Notes: generated from the letters alone by a model not told the origin. A stretch of 20,348 nucleotides of DNA from JANMZR01 sp031383555 (GCA_031383555.1 JANMZR010000246.1:1-20348); one strand, 5' to 3'. Positions 1-7,904 are shown, numbered from the stretch's first letter. Numbers and translations are program-made.

Positions 1-186
1 ATTGACGTTCCTGCATCAGGTACTCGCCGTGAAGATTTATTGTTGGATAAGGATACTTTATCGAAAATTTGGATTCTGCGCAAATATATGTCGGATATGA
101 ATTCTGTTGAAGCAATGGAGTTTTTACTAGAAAAAATGAAGGGAACTCGAAATAATGAGGAGTTTTTAGTTTCAATGAATCGATAA
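1..186 (+). CDS. rho: Transcription termination factor Rho, C-terminal end (partial)
   Basis: Frame 1 is open from the first base to a TAA at 184-186, giving the last 61 residues of a protein whose start lies outside the window. The residues SGTRREDLLL, KIWILRKYMSDM, EAMEFLLEKMKGT and a terminal NEEFLVSMNR match the highly conserved C-terminus of the Rho hexameric RNA helicase, which terminates transcription by ATP-driven translocation along nascent RNA. The usual form is TRREELLL / IWILRKFLxDMNxVEAMEFLL / TKxNxEFLxSMN, as recalled from the family. The catalytic Walker motifs are upstream and not visible. It is followed by its own strong intrinsic terminator at 256-292. Identification is secure despite the short length. 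Confidence 0.95.
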   Translation: MDVPASGTRREDLLLDKDTLSKIWILRKYMSDMNSVEAMEFLLEKMKGTRNNEEFLVSMNR

Positions 187-255
187 TATTAATTTCTCGT
201 TGCTTTAAAAAAAAACAATCAATAAACATTTTTAAATATATTAATTCTTATTTTT

Positions 256-292
256 GGGTGGAATTACAAAACCAAATTTTGTGATTTCGCCC
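256..292 (+). terminator. Intrinsic terminator downstream of rho
   Basis: A 16-bp stem pairs 256-271 with 277-292 around a 5-base loop (272-276). All sixteen positions pair, including three G-T wobbles, with a GGG/CCC clamp at the base. It is followed by the T-rich tract ATTTTTATTTAAT. It lies 70 bases after the rho stop and 35 bases before the next gene, so it should insulate the two units. Confidence 0.8.
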
Positions 293-326
293 ATTTTTAT
301 TTAATCCTATAACCCCCACAATCCTT

Positions 327-923
327 ATGTCTAACAAAAATCTATTATTAGGCCTGCTCGTAGTATGGTTGGCAGGCTCAGCTTGGTGGCAAAAAAACAA
401 AATTGAAAATTGTAGTACTACTCAAAACACTGCAGTTTCAGATAGTTTGGTCATTGTTGATTCACTTGCTTTATTAAGTTCGGCTATTTCCGATACCGTT
501 GCAACTGACACTGTTACATTAGCAACACCTGCCGCAGGAACTACGGAAGACGATCTTGCGCAAAATGAAAAGTATTCTTCGGTATTTAAGCCCATGAATT
601 TATACTTTCGTACCAATGAAGCCAATTACATAATGACCAAAGAAAATCAGAAATTTTTGGATGAAGCCAAAGCTTATCTTTCAGAAAATAAGGATAAATC
701 AATGAGCCTCACTGGCCATACAGATAGTGATGGCGCTGAAGATGCCAATTTGAAATTATCAACAAAAAGGGCATCTGATGTGAAAAAACAACTTGAAGGT
801 AAAGGTTTTGGTGCATCACAGCTTGCAACTGATGCTAAAGGAGAGCTTGAGCCTATTGCTTCAAATGATACTCCTGAGGGTAAAAAAGCCAACAGAAGAA
901 TTACAATAGTTGTTAATCAATAA
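327..923 (+). CDS. OmpA-family peptidoglycan-associated protein with N-terminal membrane anchor
   Basis: This 198-residue protein has a hydrophobic segment at residues 5-21 that acts as an uncleaved anchor or a signal peptide. A low-complexity Ser/Thr/Ala/Val/Asp linker (about 28-80) follows, then an OmpA-like domain at about 88-196. Family signatures are MNLYFRTNEA, the peptidoglycan-contacting TGHTDSDG (129-136, Asp133), KLSTKRASDVKKQL and the ending NRRITIVV (Arg190/191). Such domains bind meso-diaminopimelate in peptidoglycan and tie the envelope to the wall. There is no lipobox or N-terminal beta-barrel, so this is a short tether rather than a porin. It starts after the rho terminator and is followed after 34 and 52 bases by two membrane-anchored HhH genes, so the three probably form one transcript. 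No Shine-Dalgarno site is visible. Confidence 0.85.
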   Translation: MSNKNLLLGLLVVWLAGSAWWQKNKIENCSTTQNTAVSDSLVIVDSLALLSSAISDTVATDTVTLATPAAGTTEDDLAQNEKYSSVFKPMNLYFRTNEANYIMTKENQKFLDEAKAYLSENKDKSMSLTGHTDSDGAEDANLKLSTKRASDVKKQLEGKGFGASQLATDAKGELEPIASNDTPEGKKANRRITIVVNQ

Positions 924-957
924 TTTTAATCCAAAAATTTTAAAATAAAATAAAGAT

Positions 958-1497
958 ATGTTAGATATACTAAATCCATGTAACGACCCAAACGCTTGGT
1001 GGCAACAATTATTAATATTGGGCGTACCATTTTTATTAGGCTTCCTTTGGGCAAAAGGTGCTCCCGCAGTTGATGATAGCAGAAATAGCGATCGGTTAGC
1101 CGCAATTGATGCTGATTTGGCATACTGCAAAAGGTTAACTTTAAGTGCAGAAGCCTCATTTAAGGCAAATACAAATATTTATGGGGGTGCGACTGAGGCA
1201 CACTCAATTGTAGCCAGTGCTGGAGCCGCAAGTGCAAAATCGAAAAAAGATGACCTAAAGGTTGTAGAAGGTATCGGCCCAAAAATTGAAACCCTATTTA
1301 ACGATGCTGGAATTCATTCATTTGAGCAATTGGCAAATACACCAGCCGAAAGGTTAAAGGAAATTTTGGTAGCAGCAGGTTCAAGATATCAAATGCATGA
1401 CCCAACCACTTGGCCAGCGCAAAGCAAATTAGCTGGAGATGGAAAATGGGAGGAGCTAAAAAAATGGCAAGACGAATTAAATAAAGGTAATGCTTAA
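958..1497 (+). CDS. Membrane-anchored helix-hairpin-helix protein, copy 1
   Basis: This 179-residue protein has one transmembrane segment near the N-terminus (about 14-33). A charged stretch with DADLAYCKR and an Ala/Ser-rich linker follow, then a C-terminal module from about 97 to 176. The module begins with DDLKVVEGIGPKIE, a helix-hairpin-helix (GIGPK, 105-109), and ends with the distinctive RYQMHDPTTWP (143-153) and GKWEELKKWQDELNKG. HhH hairpins commonly bind DNA backbone or protein partners. A very similar module, as I recall, occurs as a C-terminal extension of some Bacteroidota ribosomal L21 proteins. The next gene is a tandem paralogue about 70% identical across this module by eye. 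The function is unknown. A membrane-tethered nucleic-acid or ribosome contact is possible but is inference only. Confidence 0.8.
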   Translation: MLDILNPCNDPNAWWQQLLILGVPFLLGFLWAKGAPAVDDSRNSDRLAAIDADLAYCKRLTLSAEASFKANTNIYGGATEAHSIVASAGAASAKSKKDDLKVVEGIGPKIETLFNDAGIHSFEQLANTPAERLKEILVAAGSRYQMHDPTTWPAQSKLAGDGKWEELKKWQDELNKGNA

Positions 1498-1549
1498 TAG
1501 CCATTTGGTAATTTTAAATAAAAATTTTAATCAATATAAATATTGAAAT

Positions 1550-2092
1550 ATGACAACATTAATAATTCTTGTTTTACTAATATTAGCAGCATTCATTTTA
1601 GGCTGGCTAATTTCACGCCTTTTATTTAAGGGAGGCTCCTCCGTAGACGATGCTAATATTTTGGCTCTAATTTCTGAAAGAGAAGGAGAGTTGGCTGCCT
1701 GCAGAAACCTTAATTCAACTTTAAATACTAAAAATATTGCGGCAAACAGCTTTGTTGCTGACACTCCAAGTTTAAGTAGTACTCCTGAAATAACTGTTGC
1801 TTCAGCACCAATTGTAAACACGATTGTTGAGGCTACCAGAGTTGATGACTTGAAAATTGTTGAAGGAATTGGGCCTAAAATAGAGGAATTGCTCAACAAA
1901 GCAGGAATTAAAACATTTGCCCAATTAGAGAGTACTTCAGTAGCTAGACTAAATGAAATATTAGAAGAAGCTGGTCCCCGATACCAAATGCATGATCCTA
2001 CCACCTGGCCTCGGCAGTCTGGTTTGGCTAATAATGGAAAATGGAATGAACTGAAAATACTTCAAGATGCATTGAATAAAGGAAAAGTATAA
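1550..2092 (+). CDS. Membrane-anchored helix-hairpin-helix protein, copy 2
   Basis: This 180-residue paralogue of the preceding gene has the same architecture: a transmembrane helix at residues 3-24 starting almost at the N-terminus, an Arg/Lys-flanked boundary (SRLLFKGG), a linker with GELAACRN matching the DLAYCKR position of copy 1, and a C-terminal HhH module. The module carries VDDLKIVEGIGPKIEEL (98-114), RYQMHDPTTWP (144-154) and GKWNELKILQDALNKG. The linkers differ almost completely between the copies while the module and the Cys in the juxtamembrane segment are kept, so selection acts on the ends of the protein. It is followed by a bidirectional terminator at 2124-2160. No enzymatic motif is present and the function is unknown. 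Confidence 0.8.
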   Translation: MTTLIILVLLILAAFILGWLISRLLFKGGSSVDDANILALISEREGELAACRNLNSTLNTKNIAANSFVADTPSLSSTPEITVASAPIVNTIVEATRVDDLKIVEGIGPKIEELLNKAGIKTFAQLESTSVARLNEILEEAGPRYQMHDPTTWPRQSGLANNGKWNELKILQDALNKGKV

Positions 2093-2123
2093 TAGGCTAA
2101 CTCTTAATTGACATTATTTCAAA

Positions 2124-2160
2124 GAAAAAGGGCTTATTAATCATTGATAAGCTCTTTTTC
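2124..2160. terminator. Bidirectional intrinsic terminator between convergent units
   Basis: A 14-bp stem (2124-2137 with 2147-2160, one G-T wobble) encloses a 9-base loop. The outer part of each arm is A-rich on the left and T-rich on the right, so a U-tract follows the stem in both directions. It sits between the rightward HhH genes, which end at 2092, and the leftward cluster, which ends at 2242, and probably serves both. Confidence 0.85.
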
Positions 2161-2241
2161 TATGACTTTTTTAAAAAATTATTCTGGACTTAGGAAAATG
2201 AAAATATCAGTTCACCAAACTTCAATAAATTTAGGAATATC

Positions 2242-3687
2242 TTAAGCTAACACTGCTTTCACTACTTTTCCACTAACATCTGTCAACCGATAATACCTGC
2301 CTTGGTGCTTGAATGTGAATTTTTCGTGATCGATACCCAACAAATGCATAATAGTAGCTTGAAAGTCGTGAACGTGCACAGGATCTTTGGCAATATTATA
2401 GCCAAATTCATCAGTCTGTCCAAAGGTGAAGCCCTTCTTTACTCCAGCACCTGCCATCCAAACTGTAAAACAGCGTGGGTGGTGATCTCGTCCGAAATTA
2501 TCAATAGTCAATTTACCTTGAGAATAGGTCGTTCTACCGAATTCTCCACCCCAAATCACTAAAGTTTCATCCAACATTCCTCTTTGTTTCAAGTCTTTTA
2601 TTAGGGCAGCCGAAGATTGATCAACCGATTTTGCAAGAATTTTTATATCATTTGGCAAGTTACCATGATGGTCCCAACCTTGGTGATAAAGCTGTATAAA
2701 CTTCACATCCTTTTCAGCTAATTTTCTAGCTAATAAGCAGTTAGCTGCAAAAGTACCAGGTATTTTTGACTCAGGGCCATACATATCAGTGATGTATTTT
2801 GGTTCTTTGGAGATATCCAAAGTTTCTGGAACCGAAGTTTGCATTCGGTAAGCCATTTCATATTGATTTATTCGAGAATTAACTTCTGGGTCGTTTGTGG
2901 ATTTAAATTGCTCGTGATGCAATTGTGCCAAGTAGTCTAACATTTTTCGACGTTGCATCCTGTCCATGCCATCAGGGTCGTTCAAATATAGCACAGGGTC
3001 TTTGCCAGACCGGAACATAACTCCTTGATAATCAGATGGCAAAAAACCATTTCCCCACAGTTTGGCATATAAGGGCTGGTCACCCTGCTTACCTTTTGAA
3101 AGTAAAACCACAAAGGTCGGCAGATTTTTATTATCAGAGCCTAAGCCATAGCTCACCCATGAGCCGATACTTGGCCGGCCAGAGTTCTGATTTCCTGTTT
3201 GAAAAAAAGTAACCGCTGGGTCATGATTAATAGCCTCAGTATGAAGGGTTTTTATAAAACAAAGCTCATCGGCTATGGTTTGATGGTAGGGTAATAAATC
3301 AGAAATTGTTGCTTGAGATTGGCCATATTTTCCAAATTGAAACCTTCCAAAAGCCAAAGGAAAGCTACGCTGACCACTGCTCATACCCGTAAGGCGCTGA
3401 TTACCACGGATAGAGGCAGGTAACTCTTGCCCAAACATTTCACGAAGCTTGGGTTTATAGTCAAAAAGCTCAAGCTGCGAAGGTGCTCCCGATTGAAAAA
3501 GGTAAATAACCCTTTTTGCTTTAGGGGCAAAATGAGGCAGAACTTGTTGTAAGTCGGCAGCTTGCGACCCAAAAGGATTCAATAAGCAACCCAAGGCTGC
3601 TGCACCTAAGCCTACACCAGATTTAAATAGGAATTCCTTTCTACTTAATTGATGTTCAACAGCTTGAATATGTTTCTTGTCAGACAT
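2242..3687 (-). CDS. DUF1501 family protein (alkaline phosphatase/sulfatase-like fold), exported
   Basis: This 481-residue protein has a Tat-like leader: SRKEFLFKSG at 15-24, then a Gly/Ala-rich hydrophobic stretch, with cleavage possible near SQAAD (41-45). The consensus twin Arg is Arg-Lys here. The mature part shows DUF1501 signatures: RVIYLFQSGAPSQLELFDYK (59-78), TEAINHDPAVTFFQTG (150-165), GWDHHGN (337-343), GGEFGRT (380-386) and GRDHHPRCFTVWMAGAG (399-415). DUF1501 proteins are distant relatives of the alkaline phosphatase/sulfatase superfamily and nearly always occur beside DUF1549/DUF1553 cytochrome genes. Their reaction is not established. The conserved His/Asp pairs are candidate metal ligands. 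It is the last gene of the leftward cluster, 22 bases after the PSCyt1 gene, and ends before a bidirectional terminator. Confidence 0.9.
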   Translation of the reverse strand: MSDKKHIQAVEHQLSRKEFLFKSGVGLGAAALGCLLNPFGSQAADLQQVLPHFAPKAKRVIYLFQSGAPSQLELFDYKPKLREMFGQELPASIRGNQRLTGMSSGQRSFPLAFGRFQFGKYGQSQATISDLLPYHQTIADELCFIKTLHTEAINHDPAVTFFQTGNQNSGRPSIGSWVSYGLGSDNKNLPTFVVLLSKGKQGDQPLYAKLWGNGFLPSDYQGVMFRSGKDPVLYLNDPDGMDRMQRRKMLDYLAQLHHEQFKSTNDPEVNSRINQYEMAYRMQTSVPETLDISKEPKYITDMYGPESKIPGTFAANCLLARKLAEKDVKFIQLYHQGWDHHGNLPNDIKILAKSVDQSSAALIKDLKQRGMLDETLVIWGGEFGRTTYSQGKLTIDNFGRDHHPRCFTVWMAGAGVKKGFTFGQTDEFGYNIAKDPVHVHDFQATIMHLLGIDHEKFTFKHQGRYYRLTDVSGKVVKAVLA

Positions 3688-3709
3688 ATTTTTAGTAATT
3701 AAGTAAATT

Positions 3710-6700
3710 CTATCGTTTCATTACTGTTTCATCAAAATTCATTATTGTAGAGGCTACCATAGTACAGGCCGCTAATTCAAACTTATTTAGGTGATTATCA
3801 ACTTTATATTCGCCAACTTGCAAAAGCTTGTCTACTGATTCTTTACTTTTATTAAACGTAGCCAACTCTTCTTTATACATATTTTTCAAAATATTAAGCT
3901 CTGTAGTTTTTGGTGCTCTGCTTGTTAAAGCCCTGAAAGCTAGTATAATCCGTTTATCAATATCTTCGCCAGCCTCTAGTATCATTCTTTGCCCCAAAAC
4001 CCTAGCTGCCTCGATATATTGTGGATCATTCATCATTACCAACGATTGTAAGGGTGTAGAAGTTTTTTGCCTTTTAGTAATACAAATGTATCTTTCTGTA
4101 GCATCAAATGAAATTGCATTTGGAGGTGGTGCACTTCTTTTCCAAAAAGTATAAAGTCCTCTACGATAAAGTGAGTCGCCGTGCGATTGTTTATAATTGA
4201 CTAAGTTTCTTGTGGTAAGTTGCTCCCAAATACCCGCTGGTTGATATGGATAAACCGATTTACCACCTACTTTACCATTAATCAATCCACTGGCGGTGAG
4301 CACTTTATCTCTAATTTGCTCGTGACTAAGCCTATAGCTCTGTCCACGAGTATAAAATTCATTTCCCGGATCTTGTTCTTTTAATTTTGAATCAATGGTA
4401 GAGGCTTGTTTGTAGGTATTTGACATCACAATCATTTTGATCATTCGCTTGACGTCCCAATTGTTTTCCACAAAATTGATGGCAAGCCAATCTAATAATT
4501 CGGGGTGAGTAGGCATGGCACCTTGGTTACCAAAGTCATCGATATTGATAGCGATGCCTTTACCAAAAAACTGGTACCAAAGCCTATTTACAAAGACTCG
4601 ACTCGTCAATGGGTTATTTTTATGGGTAAGCCAATTGGCCAAACCAAGCCGATTTTTTTCAAAATTATTGGTACCAATATCAAATAATGTGGGAATATTG
4701 GGCTGAACTTCAACTTTTGTAGGTGCATCATACTGGCCACGAGCTAGAATAAATGTTTTTCGTTTTTCTTTCAATTCGCTCATTACCATTACCTCTTCTT
4801 GGTCAGTCAATAGCTGGTTTTCTTCATCTCTAAACTGCTCAATTACGGTGCGATTCACATAATGTTGCCGATTGAAATTCAAACAATAATATTCAAAAAG
4901 TTGCTTTTTGTCTAAATCAGTCAACTCCTTTTTATTTAAAATATCTTTAATTTGAGGCTTCATTTTATACAATTCAACTACCTCAAGTTCTGACAATTGT
5001 CTGTTATAAGCTCGCATTTCGTCATAGGCAATATTGCTCAGGGTCGAGGTCATTTCTCTGCCCAAATTAAATGCCCAATCGTACCAATGGCTTTTCTTTT
5101 CGCCATACAATATGCTTTTATTTAGGTTATCGGTGCGGATTTTTCGATTTGCCTCTTTTCCATCAACAAAAAGTTTCAAGCCAGCCACTTTGCTTGAGCC
5201 ATCATAAGTGAGGGTTAAATGTTGCCATGTATTTACTTTTAGCTTCTCAATTGTCTGAAAATCAATAGCATTAGATGGCCAAACGTAACTCATATTTACC
5301 ATCAATGTACCATCGGGATTGAGCATTACCCTGTAGCCTCTATAGCCTTCAAACTCACCATTAGACTTTTGGAAAATTGGACCTGCCTCTTTGTTAGATG
5401 TTCTGTTCACCCAAATACTAATGCTAAAAGGTTGCTGACGGTCAAAGTCTAGTTCACGGCCAAATTCAAAACCATTGTCACCGATAAGCTTCATTGCATT
5501 ACCTTTTACACCTTTTATAGTTTGTGGCATTCGGTCTAAATCACCTTCCAATTTCCCTTTCAGTTCGGTGCTGTCTGAATTCAATAATTTTTGAGGCTTT
5601 CCTTTGTCATTTACCACTAAAGTTTCAAACTGAAAATGACCAATTAAACCAGCTTCGGTTTTTGAGACAAATTTCTTTGATGGTTGTGGTGCTTGCATTA
5701 CCTTGCCCTCTTTTTTGTTCTTGTTAAGGGTTTCAACTTTTAACGATGGATTTACTTTATTTTCAGCATAATAGGGCCTAGCTTTGGCATATTTTTCTGG
5801 TGATTTTTGTGCTTCAACTAGCCATTTCTCAAAATCTTTCGAATAATTAGAAGGCCCTAGACGTTCTTTCACAATATCAATTTTTCTTCGAATAAAGGCC
5901 AATTTTTTATCAACCTCTTTTGTTGTTAAAGTAATAGTTGGCGAAGCCTCCCCATTATAAGGAATTATACCTGATTCGTTATTTGAGTTGAAATAGGCAT
6001 ACATTTGATAAAAATCTTTGTGGGAAACGGGGTCATATTTATGATCGTGACATCGAGCACATTCATAGGAAATACTTAAAAAAGCCTTACCGAAAGTATT
6101 CACCCGATCTACCACATATTCATTACGATATTCCTCATCAACAACACCCCCCTCCTGAGTTTGAGGGTGGTTTCGGTTAAAACAGGTAGCAATTAGTTGT
6201 TCTTCTGTTGGATTTTTCAATAAATCGCCGGCCAATTGGTAGGTAATAAATTTATCGTAACCTAAGTTTTTGTTAAATGAATTAATTACCCAATCACGAT
6301 AGGGATATACGTTTCGGTACCCATCGTCCTGATAACCATGTGTATCAGCATATCGAGCAATATCAAGCCAGTCAACCGCCATTTTTTCACCGTAATGGGG
6401 CGAGGCTAGTAATTTATCAACTAATTTTTCATAAGCATTGGCCGATTTATCATTTAAAAAAACATCCATTTCAGCAATAGTTGGTGGCAATCCAGTAATA
6501 TCGATATAAATCCGTTTCATTAAGGAGCTTTTGTCGGCTATGGGCGAAACAGTCAGCTTTTTATCCTCAATTTTTTTCAAAATAAAATGGTCGATTTCAT
6601 TTACTGGCCAATTGGTATTTTTCACTTTGGCAATTTCAGCCAATTCGGGCTTTACAAATGACCAATGTGGTTTATACATTGCTCCTTGGTCAATCCATTT

Positions 6701-7090
6701 AATCAAAGTGGCTCGTTCTTCATTGTTCAAAACAAGGTTTGACTCAGGAGTCGGCATCTGATATTTATGTTCTTTACTCAAAATGCGACTAACAAGTTCG
6801 CTTTCCCCCATTTTACCAGGTACTATAGCAATTTTGCCTGATTCCAATTTTTTTGTTGATACTTCCTCCAAATCTAGCCTCAAGCCTGCTTCTCGCTTAT
6901 TAGCATCTGGCCCATGACATTTGAAGCATCGGTCGGAAAGAATGGGTTTAATATGGAGGTTATAGTCAATTGTGGCAGGGAGTTTATCATTAAACGCAAG
7001 AATTTCTGGAGGGAGCTTTGTGCCACAGGAGGCCAAAAATAGCATAATTATTATGCTGTTTGTAAATAATAAAAAATTGTTTTTTTTCAT
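3710..7090 (-). CDS. PSCyt1-DUF1549-LamG-DUF1553 cytochrome c lipoprotein
   Basis: This very large 1126-residue protein has a lipoprotein signal with a lipobox ending in Cys22 (LASC). The domains in order are: a planctomycete-type cytochrome c domain (about 40-140) with the heme motif CFKCH (Cys55, Cys58, His59); DUF1549 (about 165-365), which contains a second CXXCH (CARCH, Cys344, Cys347, His348) followed by DHKYDPVSHKDFYQMYAYFN; a LamG/concanavalin-A-like insert (about 485-700) beginning GLIGHFQFE; and DUF1553 (about 815-1080) with NRLGLANWLTHKNNPLTSR and VNRLWYQFFGKG. Such proteins are abundant in Planctomycetes and also occur in Bacteroidota, paired with DUF1501. Their substrate is unknown. 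The LamG insert suggests glycan binding (inference). The gene is followed by DUF1501 after 22 bases. Its upstream region is occupied by a REP-like repeat. Confidence 0.9.
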   Translation of the reverse strand: MKKNNFLLFTNSIIIMLFLASCGTKLPPEILAFNDKLPATIDYNLHIKPILSDRCFKCHGPDANKREAGLRLDLEEVSTKKLESGKIAIVPGKMGESELVSRILSKEHKYQMPTPESNLVLNNEERATLIKWIDQGAMYKPHWSFVKPELAEIAKVKNTNWPVNEIDHFILKKIEDKKLTVSPIADKSSLMKRIYIDITGLPPTIAEMDVFLNDKSANAYEKLVDKLLASPHYGEKMAVDWLDIARYADTHGYQDDGYRNVYPYRDWVINSFNKNLGYDKFITYQLAGDLLKNPTEEQLIATCFNRNHPQTQEGGVVDEEYRNEYVVDRVNTFGKAFLSISYECARCHDHKYDPVSHKDFYQMYAYFNSNNESGIIPYNGEASPTITLTTKEVDKKLAFIRRKIDIVKERLGPSNYSKDFEKWLVEAQKSPEKYAKARPYYAENKVNPSLKVETLNKNKKEGKVMQAPQPSKKFVSKTEAGLIGHFQFETLVVNDKGKPQKLLNSDSTELKGKLEGDLDRMPQTIKGVKGNAMKLIGDNGFEFGRELDFDRQQPFSISIWVNRTSNKEAGPIFQKSNGEFEGYRGYRVMLNPDGTLMVNMSYVWPSNAIDFQTIEKLKVNTWQHLTLTYDGSSKVAGLKLFVDGKEANRKIRTDNLNKSILYGEKKSHWYDWAFNLGREMTSTLSNIAYDEMRAYNRQLSELEVVELYKMKPQIKDILNKKELTDLDKKQLFEYYCLNFNRQHYVNRTVIEQFRDEENQLLTDQEEVMVMSELKEKRKTFILARGQYDAPTKVEVQPNIPTLFDIGTNNFEKNRLGLANWLTHKNNPLTSRVFVNRLWYQFFGKGIAINIDDFGNQGAMPTHPELLDWLAINFVENNWDVKRMIKMIVMSNTYKQASTIDSKLKEQDPGNEFYTRGQSYRLSHEQIRDKVLTASGLINGKVGGKSVYPYQPAGIWEQLTTRNLVNYKQSHGDSLYRRGLYTFWKRSAPPPNAISFDATERYICITKRQKTSTPLQSLVMMNDPQYIEAARVLGQRMILEAGEDIDKRIILAFRALTSRAPKTTELNILKNMYKEELATFNKSKESVDKLLQVGEYKVDNHLNKFELAACTMVASTIMNFDETVMKR

Positions 7091-7137
7091 TTTTTTATCT
7101 TTTATTCTTTCGAAATTTATTTATTCCTTCGAATTGC

Positions 7138-7279
7138 ATTCAATTCCCACGAATTGAATTCGGGGCTACTGAAAAGTTTAACCCCTTTGCGGTTTTAAAA
7201 AGCCTGAAAGGCTTGAACTTTTCAGTAACCCGAGGTGTAACCTCTGGGATTTACAAAAATTGCGAGGTGTAACCTCTGG
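7138..7279. repeat. RAYT-associated REP-like structured repeat, left copy
   Basis: The core at 7158-7248 aligns without gaps to 7785-7875, with about 15 mismatches in 91 by eye. Inside it, 7167-7180 pairs with 7215-7227 (TACTGAAAAGTT against AACTTTTCAGTA). The enclosed bases contain two smaller hairpins: AACC/GGTT around CCTTTGC, and AGCCT-GAA-AGGCT at 7201-7213. A third hairpin, GAGGT-GTA-ACCTC (7232-7244), is repeated exactly as a 17-base unit at 7263-7279, just beyond the transposase stop. A further 9-bp inverted repeat, ATTCAATTC/GAATTGAAT, lies at 7138-7159. Confidence 0.8.
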
Positions 7280-7282
7280 CTA

Positions 7283-7729
7283 CTAATCTAAATATTTCTC
7301 ATCAAATTCTATACCATGCAATTCTAACAAATATTTTAATTCGTAACGAAAGCCTATATTTTTATGATGTTTTTCTTGATTTTTCACATAATTTATCAAA
7401 TTAGTCTTAGCCTCTTGCGAATAAGTAAATGCTGCATATCCTCCTTGCCACCCTCGAAATTCAGGAAAAATTTGTTTTTCTTTTATAAAACTTGTGCTTC
7501 CTAATTTAATATCTTTAACCAAATCAGCAAGAGCAATTGATGGATGTAAGTCTGTAACAATATGGATATGATCTTCAATTCCTCCAATTCGATACATATG
7601 ACAATTTTTCTTTTTAAGAATCCCCCAAATATCTTTATACAAAAGTTCTCTTTTTGATTTTAACAAAGTTGGTTCACGGAATTTTGTACTTTAAACAATT
7701 TGATAAAGAGATTGTGTAAAAGTACCCAT
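7283..7729 (-). pseudogene. RAYT / IS200-like Y1 transposase (TnpA_REP-type), interrupted by an in-frame stop
   Basis: Reading leftward from an ATG at 7727-7729 gives MGTFTQSLYQIV, then a TAA stop (7691-7693, codon 13), then STKFREPTLL and an otherwise intact frame to a TAG at 7283-7285. The whole would encode about 148 residues, the normal length for this family. The HUH motif is IEDHIHIV. The region GWQGGYAAFTYS precedes the catalytic helix NYVKNQ, whose Tyr and Gln form the YxxxQ motif. The ending is HGIEFDEKYL, as in family members. These enzymes nick single-stranded DNA at REP palindromes. Family members, from memory, have an aromatic residue where the stop lies (QIVFSTK). A restart at TTG 7666 would give 127 residues but omit the first beta strand, so I call it a decayed gene. 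It is flanked by matching repeats and lies inside an otherwise co-directional cluster. Confidence 0.8.
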
Positions 7730-7784
7730 GTTATTTAATTTTTTTATATTTTCCCCACGATCTAAATTCATTCCCTCTCATTGC

Positions 7785-7875
7785 ATTCGGGGCTATTTAG
7801 AAGTTCAACACCTTTGGGGTTTTTGAAAGCCTGAAGGTCTTAAACTTTTTAGTAATCCGAGGTGGAATCTCTGGG
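7785..7875. repeat. RAYT-associated REP-like structured repeat, right copy
   Basis: This is a direct-orientation partner of 7158-7248 with about 84% identity and no gaps. It begins ATTCGGGGCTA and ends ATCTCTGGG. The outer stem is degraded relative to the left copy (CTATTTAGAAGTTC against AAACTTTTTAGTAA). The small internal AGCCTGAAGGTCT hairpin and the GAGGTGGAATCTC hairpin have lost pairs. It lies between the transposase start and the stop of the cytochrome/LRR gene at 7905. Confidence 0.75.
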
Positions 7876-7904
7876 AATTTAAACTTCTAGAATTTGAACC
7901 AATA

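Noticed and set aside
2302..2562. Rightward frame opposite the DUF1501 gene
   Set aside because: It lies wholly inside a gene with strong family signatures on the other strand and has no recognisable protein features.
7091..7904. CRISPR array suggested by repeated motifs near the RAYT gene
   Set aside because: Only two long copies and one short duplication are present, with no regular spacers and no cas genes; the structure fits REP/RAYT elements.
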